Shown here: piece by piece, positions 54,401 through 64,000 of the stretch | Numbering within the stretch: position 1 is the first letter of the stretch | How the letters are laid out: the number at the start of each line of letters is the position of its first letter | Assembly: GCF_018390635.1 (NCBI RefSeq) | Contig: NZ_JAHBGE010000072.1 | Coordinates: 124,001 to 188,000, forward strand | Direction: 5' to 3' | Length of the DNA stretch: 64,000 bases | From: Ancylobacter lacus | GTDB taxonomy: Bacteria; Pseudomonadota; Alphaproteobacteria; Rhizobiales; Xanthobacteraceae | Notes under the pieces: generated by a model | What the model saw: only the letters and a program-made list of their open reading frames with translations | Databases searched by the model: none | Told to the model about the DNA's origin: nothing | Made by a program: the position numbers and the translations under genes

Positions 54401-54772
54401 GTGCCGACGATCAACCAGCTGATCCGCAAGCCGCGGGAAGCCCAGAAGGCCCGGAACAAGGTTCCGGCGCTGCAGGCCAGCCCGCAGAAGCGTGGTGTTT
54501 GCACCCGCGTTTACACCACCACCCCGAAGAAGCCGAACTCGGCGCTTCGTAAGGTGGCCAAGGTTCGCCTGACCAATGGCTATGAAGTCATTGGTTATAT
54601 CCCGGGTGAAGGCCACAACCTTCAGGAGCACTCCGTGGTGATGATCCGCGGCGGCCGCGTGAAGGACCTTCCGGGCGTTCGCTACCACATCCTGCGTGGC
54701 GTGCTCGACACCCAGGGCGTCAAGAATCGTAAGCAGCGCCGTTCGAAGTACGGCGCCAAGCGGCCGAAGTGA
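54401..54772 (+). CDS. rpsL: 30S ribosomal protein S12
   Basis: The 123-residue S12 sits at the decoding centre. It begins at GTG 54401 ([12 protein letters not shown]), giving the universal S12 N-terminus; the frame is open upstream but not S12-like. The streptomycin-relevant Lys in [14 protein letters not shown] and in [13 protein letters not shown] are wild type. Confidence 0.98.
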   Translation: MPTINQLIRKPREAQKARNKVPALQASPQKRGVCTRVYTTTPKKPNSALRKVAKVRLTNGYEVIGYIPGEGHNLQEHSVVMIRGGRVKDLPGVRYHILRGVLDTQGVKNRKQRRSKYGAKRPK

Positions 54773-54783
54773 GGATCTGAACG

Positions 54784-55254
54784 ATGTCCCGTCGTCACCG
54801 CGCAGAGCGTCGCGAAGTCACCCCGGATCCGAAGTTCGGCAGCGAAGTGCTGAGCCGGTTCATGAACGCCGTCATGTATGACGGCAAGAAGTCGGTTGCC
54901 GAAACCATCGTGTACGGCGCGCTCGACATCGTCGAGACCCGCGCGAAGGCGGAGCCGCTCGGGGTCTTCACGCAGGCTCTCGACAATGTGAGCCCCTCGA
55001 TCGAGGTGCGCTCCCGCCGCGTCGGCGGCGCGACCTACCAGGTTCCGGTCGAAGTCCGCCCGGAGCGCCGGCAGGCTCTCGCCATCCGCTGGCTCATCAC
55101 CGCGGCGCGTGCCCGCAACGAGAAGACCATGGTGGAGCGCCTGTCGGGCGAGCTGCTGGACGCTTCCAACAACCGCGGCACCGCGGTGAAGAAGCGTGAA
55201 GACACCCATCGTATGGCGGAGGCGAACCGCGCCTTCTCTCACTATCGCTGGTGA
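54784..55254 (+). CDS. rpsG: 30S ribosomal protein S7
   Basis: The 156-residue S7 nucleates the 30S head and binds 16S rRNA; it is usually the str-operon repressor. [20 protein letters not shown] and the C-terminal [13 protein letters not shown] are standard. It follows rpsL by 11 bases. Confidence 0.99.
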   Translation: MSRRHRAERREVTPDPKFGSEVLSRFMNAVMYDGKKSVAETIVYGALDIVETRAKAEPLGVFTQALDNVSPSIEVRSRRVGGATYQVPVEVRPERRQALAIRWLITAARARNEKTMVERLSGELLDASNNRGTAVKKREDTHRMAEANRAFSHYRW

Positions 55255-55281
55255 TGACGAAAGCCGGGACGAGGAACTGAC

Positions 55282-57357
<2,076 letters not shown>

Positions 57358-57422
57358 GCGTCGGCCTGAATTCCTGGACGAGCAGTCAACAACATTCGCC
57401 TTACTGACCGACGGAGAGTCCC

Positions 57423-58613
<1,191 letters not shown>

Positions 58614-58627
58614 CGCAAAGAACGTGA

Positions 58628-58660
58628 GGGGCGCTCGGCCAGCGTCGTGCGCCCCTTTTT
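58628..58660 (+). terminator. Intrinsic terminator after tuf copy 2
   Basis: GGGGCGC pairs with GCGCCCC around a 14-base loop and is followed by five T. It separates str and S10 operons. Confidence 0.8.
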
Positions 58661-58727
58661 CGTGGAGCTCGTTGTGAGCCCCATCGGCGAGCCCGCAAGT
58701 GGCCACCCTCTGGGAGCCTGAAGAAAA

Positions 58728-59036
58728 ATGAACGGCCAGAACATCCGAATCCGCCTCAAGGCGTTCGACCATCGTATCCTGGACGCCTCGACGCGCGAGA
58801 TCGTGAACACGGCCAAGCGCACCGGCGCTCAGGTCCGCGGCCCGATTCCGCTGCCGACGCGGATCGAGAGGTTCACGGTCAACCGCTCGCCCCACGTGGA
58901 TAAGAAGTCTCGTGAACAGTTCGAGATGCGCACCCATAAGCGCCTCCTCGACATAGTCGACCCGACGCCCCAGACGGTGGACGCGCTGATGAAGCTCGAC
59001 CTCGCCGCCGGCGTCGACGTCGAGATCAAGCTCTGA
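58728..59036 (+). CDS. rpsJ: 30S ribosomal protein S10
   Basis: The 102-residue S10 (also NusE) has the family pattern [28 protein letters not shown] and [12 protein letters not shown]. First gene of the S10 operon after the tuf terminator. ATG at 58728. Confidence 0.99.
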   Translation: MNGQNIRIRLKAFDHRILDASTREIVNTAKRTGAQVRGPIPLPTRIERFTVNRSPHVDKKSREQFEMRTHKRLLDIVDPTPQTVDALMKLDLAAGVDVEIKL

Positions 59037-59059
59037 GTTGAAGGCGAGGGGACACGGCC

Positions 59060-59803
59060 ATGCGGTCAGGCGTCATCGCCCAGAAGGTCGGAATGACCCG
59101 CATCTTCAATGATGCAGGTGAGCACATTCCGGTCACTGTGCTGAAAGTCGATAATTGCCAGGTGGTTGCCCACCGTACGCTGGACAAGAACGGCTATGTC
59201 GCCGTTCAGCTCGGTGTCGGTCAGGCGAAGCCTCAGAACACCACGCGCGCCATGCGCGGCCATTTCGCGGTCGCTCAGGTGGAGCCCAAGCGGAAGCTCG
59301 CCGAGTTCCGCGTCGAGGAAGACGGGCTGATCCCGGTCGGCGCCGAGCTGACGGTCGATCATTTCGTCGTCGGCCAGTTCGTCGACGTGACCGGCACCTC
59401 GACCGGCAAGGGCTTCGCCGGTGGCATGAAGCGGCACAATTTCGGTGGTCTGCGCGCCACCCACGGTGTGTCGATCTCCCACCGTTCGATCGGTTCTACC
59501 GGCGGTCGTCAGGACCCCGGCAAGACCTTCAAGAACAAGAAGATGCCCGGTCACATGGGCGTCGAGACCGTGACCACCCAGAACCTCAAGGTCGTGCTGA
59601 CGGATGTCGAGCGTGGCCTGATCGCGGTCGAGGGTGCGGTGCCCGGCCACAAGGGTGGCTGGATCATCGTCGCGGACGCGGTGAAGAAGAAGCTGCCTGC
59701 CGACGCGCCGAAGCCGGGCAAGTTCCGGATTCCGGGCGAGGCGAGCGAGGCCACCGAGTCCGACGCGGCTCCGGCTGAAGCCACTGCCGAGGAGGGCGTG
59801 TGA
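59060..59803 (+). CDS. rplC: 50S ribosomal protein L3
   Basis: The 247-residue L3 starts [20 protein letters not shown] and contains [15 protein letters not shown], the peptidyl-transferase-reaching loop. It has an Ala/Glu-rich C-terminal tail of about 30 residues, beyond the conserved core. Its stop overlaps the rplD start. Confidence 0.99.
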   Translation: MRSGVIAQKVGMTRIFNDAGEHIPVTVLKVDNCQVVAHRTLDKNGYVAVQLGVGQAKPQNTTRAMRGHFAVAQVEPKRKLAEFRVEEDGLIPVGAELTVDHFVVGQFVDVTGTSTGKGFAGGMKRHNFGGLRATHGVSISHRSIGSTGGRQDPGKTFKNKKMPGHMGVETVTTQNLKVVLTDVERGLIAVEGAVPGHKGGWIIVADAVKKKLPADAPKPGKFRIPGEASEATESDAAPAEATAEEGV

Positions 59804-60423
59804 TGGAACTCGCCGTCAAGACTCTCGAGGGAACCGACGCCGGTTCCGTCACCCTGTCGGACGAGATCTTCGGTCTCGAACCGCGCCAGGACATACTGCA
59901 CCGCTGCGTGGTGTGGCAGCTGTCGCGCCGCCAGGCGGGCACGCACCAGACCCTGTCCCGTGCTGACGTCAACCGCACCAAGCGGAAGATGTACAAGCAG
60001 AAGGGCACCGGCGGCGCGCGTCACGGCGCGGCTTCCGCCCCGCAGTTCCGCGGCGGCGCGAAGGCGTTCGGCCCGGTCCAGCGCAGCCACGCCTCGGACC
60101 TTCCCAAGAAGGTCCGCGCCCTGGCGCTGAAGCACGCGCTGTCGAGCAAGGCTAAGGACCAGCAGATAATCGTCCTCGACGATGCCAAGCTGGCCGAGCC
60201 CAAGACGAAGCTGCTCAAGGAGCGGCTGGCGGGTCTCGGCCTGTCGAACGCGCTCGTCATCTCGGGTGCCGAGGTCGATCTCAACTTTGGGCTCGCCTCG
60301 CGCAACATCGGCCATTTCGACGTGCTGCCGGTCCAGGGCATCAACGTCTACGACATCCTTCGCCGTCAGACCCTGGTGCTGACCAAGGCGGCTGTCGATG
60401 CGCTGGAGGCGCGCTTCAAATGA
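59803..60423 (+). CDS. rplD: 50S ribosomal protein L4
   Basis: The 206-residue L4 binds 23S rRNA and can regulate the S10 operon. [20 protein letters not shown] is the tunnel loop. I chose ATG 59803, overlapping the rplC stop; a GTG three bases before is also in frame. Confidence 0.98.
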   Translation: MELAVKTLEGTDAGSVTLSDEIFGLEPRQDILHRCVVWQLSRRQAGTHQTLSRADVNRTKRKMYKQKGTGGARHGAASAPQFRGGAKAFGPVQRSHASDLPKKVRALALKHALSSKAKDQQIIVLDDAKLAEPKTKLLKERLAGLGLSNALVISGAEVDLNFGLASRNIGHFDVLPVQGINVYDILRRQTLVLTKAAVDALEARFK

Positions 60424-60716
60424 GTCTCGATCCGCGCCACTACGACGTGATCGTGTCCCCGGTGATCACCGAGAAGGCCACGACCGCGTCCGAGCACAAC
60501 CAGGTCGTCTTCAAGGTTGCTCTGACGGCTACCAAGCCGCAGATCAAGGAGGCGGTCGAGAAGCTCTTCGACGTCAAGGTGAAGAGCGTGAACACGCTGG
60601 TCCGCAAGGGGAAGACCAAGGTCTTCAAGGGCCGCAAGGGCGTGCAGAACGACGTGAAGAAGGCGGTCGTGACCCTCGTCGAGGGACACACCATCGACAT
60701 CACGACGGGTCTGTGA
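60420..60716 (+). CDS. rplW: 50S ribosomal protein L23
   Basis: The 98-residue L23 at the tunnel exit shows [18 protein letters not shown] and [14 protein letters not shown]. Its ATG overlaps the rplD stop (ATGA). Confidence 0.99.
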   Translation: MSLDPRHYDVIVSPVITEKATTASEHNQVVFKVALTATKPQIKEAVEKLFDVKVKSVNTLVRKGKTKVFKGRKGVQNDVKKAVVTLVEGHTIDITTGL

Positions 60717-60739
60717 GCCGGACCTAAGGGGACAGAGAC

Positions 60740-61573
60740 ATGGCGCTCAAGACCTTCAAGCCGGTGACGCCGAGCCTTCGTCAGCTCGTGATTGTCGACC
60801 GCTCCGGCCTCTACAAGGGCAAGCCGGTCAAGACCCTCACCGAGGGCAAGACCGAGTCCGGCGGCCGCAACAATCTCGGCCGCGTGACGGTTCGCTTTCG
60901 CGGCGGCGGACACAAGCAGACCTACCGCGTGGTGGACTTCAAGCGCGCCAAGCGCGACGTCCCCGCCGTGGTCGAACGGATCGAGTACGATCCGAACCGC
61001 ACCGCCTTCATCGCCCTCATCAAGTATGAGGACGGCGAGCTGGCCTATATCCTGGCGCCGCAGCGCCTTGCCGTCGGTGACGCCGTCATCGCCGGCAAGA
61101 GCGTGGACGTGAAGCCGGGCAACGCGGCGCCGCTCGGCAATCTGCCGGTCGGCACCATCGTCCACAATGTGGAGCTGAAGATCGGCAAGGGCGGGCAGAT
61201 CGCCCGTTCGGCCGGTTCCTATGCCCAGATCGTGGGCCGCGACCAGGGCTACGTGATCGTCCGCCTCAACTCGGGCGAGCAGCGTCTGGTCCATGGCGAG
61301 TGCTTCGGCACGGTGGGCGCGGTCTCGAACCCCGACCACATGAACACCAACCTCGGCAAGGCGGGGCGCAAGCGCTGGCTTGGCCGTCGTCCGCATAACC
61401 GCGGTGTCACCATGAACCCGGTCGATCACCCGCACGGCGGCGGCGAAGGCCGCACCTCGGGCGGTCGTCATCCGGTCACGCCCTGGGGCTTCCCCACCAA
61501 GGGCAAGAAGACCCGGAAGAACAAGCAGACCGGCAAGTTCATCGTGTCGAGCCGGCACGCACGCAAGAAGTGA
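60740..61573 (+). CDS. rplB: 50S ribosomal protein L2
   Basis: The 277-residue L2 is required for subunit association. It has the conserved [16 protein letters not shown] and, at the C-terminus, [19 protein letters not shown] with the key His. Confidence 0.99.
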   Translation: MALKTFKPVTPSLRQLVIVDRSGLYKGKPVKTLTEGKTESGGRNNLGRVTVRFRGGGHKQTYRVVDFKRAKRDVPAVVERIEYDPNRTAFIALIKYEDGELAYILAPQRLAVGDAVIAGKSVDVKPGNAAPLGNLPVGTIVHNVELKIGKGGQIARSAGSYAQIVGRDQGYVIVRLNSGEQRLVHGECFGTVGAVSNPDHMNTNLGKAGRKRWLGRRPHNRGVTMNPVDHPHGGGEGRTSGGRHPVTPWGFPTKGKKTRKNKQTGKFIVSSRHARKK

Positions 61574-61590
61574 GCGAGGGAACCTGAAGA

Positions 61591-61869
61591 ATGTCTCGTT
61601 CGGTCTGGAAAGGTCCGTTCGTCGACGGCTACCTCCTCAAGAAGGCGGAAGCCGCTCGCACCTCCGGGCGCCATGACGTGATCAAGATCTGGAGCCGCCG
61701 CTCCACGATTCTGCCCCAGTTCGTGGGCGTCACGTTCGGCGTCTATAATGGCAACAAGCACGTCCCCGTTTCGGTGAACGAGGACATGGTCGGCCACAAG
61801 TTCGGCGAGTTCGCCCCGACCCGTACCTATTACGGGCACGCGGCGGACAAGAAGGCCAAGCGGAAGTAG
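61591..61869 (+). CDS. rpsS: 30S ribosomal protein S19
   Basis: The 92-residue S19 in the head of the 30S subunit has [15 protein letters not shown] and [15 protein letters not shown]. It follows rplB by 17 bases. Confidence 0.99.
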   Translation: MSRSVWKGPFVDGYLLKKAEAARTSGRHDVIKIWSRRSTILPQFVGVTFGVYNGNKHVPVSVNEDMVGHKFGEFAPTRTYYGHAADKKAKRK

Positions 61870-61880
61870 AGGCAAGCACC

Positions 61881-62261
61881 ATGGGTAAGGCAGCTCGTCC
61901 GCGCGCGCTCGCGGATACGGAAGCCAAGGCGGTTGCGCGGAATCTCCGCATCAGCCCCCAGAAGCTCAATCTCGTCGCCGGCCTCATCCGGGGCAAGAAG
62001 GTCGCGACGGCACTCGCCGACCTTCAGTTCTCGCGCAAGCGTATCGCTGGCGACGTGAAGAAGGTCCTGGAGTCGGCCATCGCCAATGCCGAGAACAACC
62101 ATGAGCTGGACGTCGACGATCTCATCGTCGCCGAGGCGCATGTCGGCAAGGGCATCGTCATGAAGCGTTTCGCCGCGCGCGCCCGTGGTCGGGCCAGCCG
62201 CATCGAAAAGCCGTTCTCGCACATCACCATCGTCGTGCGTGAAGTCGGGGAGAAGGCCTGA
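61881..62261 (+). CDS. rplV: 50S ribosomal protein L22
   Basis: The 126-residue L22 lines the exit tunnel; [19 protein letters not shown] and the [18 protein letters not shown] loop region are typical. Its stop shares one base with the rpsC start. Confidence 0.99.
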   Translation: MGKAARPRALADTEAKAVARNLRISPQKLNLVAGLIRGKKVATALADLQFSRKRIAGDVKKVLESAIANAENNHELDVDDLIVAEAHVGKGIVMKRFAARARGRASRIEKPFSHITIVVREVGEKA

Positions 62262-62968
62262 TGGGTCAGAAGGTCAATCCGGTCGGGCTGCGTCTCGGCA
62301 TCAACCGCACCTGGGACTCGCGCTGGTTCGCGGGCAAGGGTGAGTACGGCCAGCTGCTGCACGAAGACATCAAGATCCGCGACATGCTGATGAAGCTGCT
62401 GAAGCAGGCGGCGGTCAGCAAGGTCGTGATCGAGCGTCCGCACAAGAAGTGCCGCGTCACCATCCACTCGGCCCGTCCGGGCGTGGTGATCGGCAAGAAG
62501 GGCGCGGACATCGAGAAGCTCCGCAAGAAGGTCGCCGAGATGACCAACTCGGAGGTCTTCATCAACATCGTCGAGATTCGGAAGCCCGAGATCGACGCCC
62601 GCCTGGTGGCCGAATCAATCGCCCAGCAGCTCGAGCGCCGCGTCGCTTTCCGCCGCGCGATGAAGCGTGCGGTGCAGTCCGCGATGCGTCTGGGCGCTGA
62701 AGGCATCCGCATCAACTGCTCCGGCCGCCTTGGCGGAGCGGAAATTGCGCGTCTCGAGTGGTATCGTGAAGGCCGCGTGCCGCTTCACACCTTGCGCGCC
62801 GACGTGGATTACGGTACTGCGACCGCCTTCACGACCTACGGCACCTGTGGTGTGAAGGTCTGGATCTTCAAGGGCGAAATCCTCGAGCACGATCCGATGG
62901 CGCAGGACAAGCGCCTCTCGGAGAACGAGCCGTCGGGTGGTCGCTCCTCGCGCCGCGACGCGGCGTGA
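62261..62968 (+). CDS. rpsC: 30S ribosomal protein S3
   Basis: The 235-residue S3 at the mRNA entry has the KH domain with [17 protein letters not shown] and [17 protein letters not shown] at the N-terminus. Normal C-terminal Arg/Ser tail. Confidence 0.99.
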   Translation: MGQKVNPVGLRLGINRTWDSRWFAGKGEYGQLLHEDIKIRDMLMKLLKQAAVSKVVIERPHKKCRVTIHSARPGVVIGKKGADIEKLRKKVAEMTNSEVFINIVEIRKPEIDARLVAESIAQQLERRVAFRRAMKRAVQSAMRLGAEGIRINCSGRLGGAEIARLEWYREGRVPLHTLRADVDYGTATAFTTYGTCGVKVWIFKGEILEHDPMAQDKRLSENEPSGGRSSRRDAA

Positions 62969-62996
62969 GCAGTGAAAAAGGAATAAGAGGCGCGAC

Positions 62997-63410
62997 ATGC
63001 TGCAACCGAAGCGCACGAAGTTCCGCAAGCAGTTCAAGGGCCGCATCCACGGCACTGCGAAGGGCGGGACTGACCTCAATTTCGGCCAGTTCGGACTCAA
63101 GGCACTTGAGCCCGAGCGTGTGACCGCTCGTCAGATCGAAGCCGCGCGTCGCGCGCTCACCCGTCACATGAAGCGTGCGGGCCGGGTGTGGATCCGCGTG
63201 TTCCCGGACGTGCCGGTGTCGAAGAAGCCGACCGAAGTCCGCATGGGCAAGGGCAAGGGCGCGCCTGAATTCTGGGCCGCCAAGGTGAAGCCCGGCCGCA
63301 TCATGTTCGAGATCGACGGCGTCAATCAGGAGACGGCCAAGGAAGCGCTGACGCTTGCGGCCGCCAAGCTCCCGATCAAGACCCGTTTCGTCGAACGCAT
63401 CGCCGAGTGA
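62997..63410 (+). CDS. rplP: 50S ribosomal protein L16
   Basis: The 137-residue L16 contacts the A-site tRNA region; [16 protein letters not shown] and [18 protein letters not shown] are conserved, including the Arg in RVWIRVFPD near the hydroxylation site. Preceded by a purine-rich AAGAGG. Confidence 0.99.
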   Translation: MLQPKRTKFRKQFKGRIHGTAKGGTDLNFGQFGLKALEPERVTARQIEAARRALTRHMKRAGRVWIRVFPDVPVSKKPTEVRMGKGKGAPEFWAAKVKPGRIMFEIDGVNQETAKEALTLAAAKLPIKTRFVERIAE

Positions 63411-63420
63411 GGAGGCAGGA

Positions 63421-63630
63421 ATGACGAAGGCTTCCGATATTCGGACGAAGACGGTTGACGAGCTCGCGGACGAGCTTCTGTCGCTGAAGAAGGAGCAGTT
63501 CAACCTGCGCTTCCAGCGTGCGACCGGCCAGCTCGAGAACACCGCCCGGGTCCGCGAAGTCCGCCGCAGCATTGCGCGGATCAAGACGGTCCAGGCGCAG
63601 AAGGTCGCTTCGGCGGCCAAGGCGAAGTGA
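63421..63630 (+). CDS. rpmC: 50S ribosomal protein L29
   Basis: The 69-residue L29 has the two-helix pattern with [22 protein letters not shown] at 63421 follows GGAGG; the frame is open further upstream but overlaps rplP. Confidence 0.98.
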   Translation: MTKASDIRTKTVDELADELLSLKKEQFNLRFQRATGQLENTARVREVRRSIARIKTVQAQKVASAAKAK

Positions 63631-63640
63631 GGAGATAACG

Positions 63641-63889
63641 ATGCCGAAGCGTTTGCTGCAGGGCGTCGTGGTGAGCGACAAGCAGGACAAGACCGTGGTG
63701 GTCCGGGTCGAGCGTCGTTTCACGCATCCGCTGCTGAAGAAGACCGTCCGCCGTTCCAAGAAGTATCACGCCCACGACGAGGCGAATTCCTGGAAGGAAG
63801 GCGACACAGTGTGGATCGAGGAGAGTCGTCCTCTTTCCAAGCTGAAGAACTGGATCGTGGTCCAGGGCGAGAAGCGGGTCGAGGTCTGA
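63641..63889 (+). CDS. rpsQ: 30S ribosomal protein S17
   Basis: The 82-residue S17 shows [20 protein letters not shown] and [21 protein letters not shown] at 63641 has AGGAG upstream, and the spacing to rpmC is 10 bases. Confidence 0.99.
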   Translation: MPKRLLQGVVVSDKQDKTVVVRVERRFTHPLLKKTVRRSKKYHAHDEANSWKEGDTVWIEESRPLSKLKNWIVVQGEKRVEV

Positions 63890-63988
63890 GGCTCTTCGGA
63901 GCCTTCGATCTTATTGGATTCCCGGAAACGGGGTTGAGGGTGCGCCGGTTCGCCGGGCGCGCGCATAATTACGAGAAAAAGGTGCGTC

Positions 63989-64000
63989 ATGATCCAGATG
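63989..64000 (+). CDS. rplN: 50S ribosomal protein L14, first four codons only
   Basis: The window ends after ATG ATC CAG ATG, encoding MIQM, the universal start of L14. An AAAAAGG ribosome site lies upstream. The order rpsQ–rplN is the normal spc-operon order, which supports the call. Confidence 0.85.

Overview
The window is GC-rich bacterial chromosome of alphaproteobacterial, probably Hyphomicrobiales, character. The evidence is the gene order tRNA-Trp–secE–nusG–rplKAJL–rpoBC–rpsLG–fusA–tuf–S10 operon, two tuf copies, many Tat-exported binding proteins, and a CbbQ/CbbO-type pair of the kind found in Xanthobacteraceae-like autotrophs. The family-level placement is inference. Almost every long antisense reading frame is a codon-bias shadow of a real gene.

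Positions 1–13.3 kb hold mixed housekeeping and accessory genes. These are a flavin reductase and nitroreductase pair, a secreted triple-repeat protein, NAD kinase back-to-back with CutA, a Tat-exported metallo-beta-lactamase-fold hydrolase, a small outer-membrane-like protein, a complete PotABCD-type polyamine ABC transporter, a lytic transglycosylase with a SPOR-like tail, a TerC-family membrane protein and a sulfite-oxidase-like molybdoenzyme. At 13.5–16.6 kb is a MoxR AAA+ ATPase plus VWA protein pair (CbbQ/CbbO or NorQ/NorD type) with no RuBisCO or nitric oxide reductase beside it.

Positions 16.6–30 kb (minus strand) are the most interesting part: one apparent amide/urea-nitrogen regulon. 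In transcription order it reads amiC–amiR (amide sensor and ANTAR antiterminator), a leader with hairpins and a strong intrinsic terminator, urtABCDE (urea/short-amide ABC importer), amiE (aliphatic amidase with its E59-K134-C166 triad), then ureE–ureF–ureAB (fused)–ureC–ureG–ureD. A second strong terminator lies immediately before amiC and buries its ribosome binding site. The likely logic is that amide or urea is imported, amide is cleaved by AmiE, urea is cleaved by a divergent urease, and AmiC/AmiR couples the presence of amide to read-through of the terminators.

Positions 30–38.6 kb hold an Ala/Pro-rich membrane protein of unknown role, an AT-rich patch with a beta-rich orphan frame next to tRNA-Thr, a Cys-rich secreted protein, an OmpA-domain protein, RidA, an MFS transporter with a large extra loop, and RlmB.

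Positions 38.6–64 kb are the translation/transcription superoperon region: tRNA-Tyr, tRNA-Gly, tuf, a small Cys-rich secreted protein, tRNA-Trp, secE, nusG, rplK, rplA, an rplJ leader, rplJ, rplL, rpoB, rpoC, rpsL, rpsG, fusA, a second tuf, then rpsJ through rpsQ and the first codons of rplN. The two tuf genes are identical over 1190 bp, exactly 18,000 bp apart, and differ only in the first base of the start codon.
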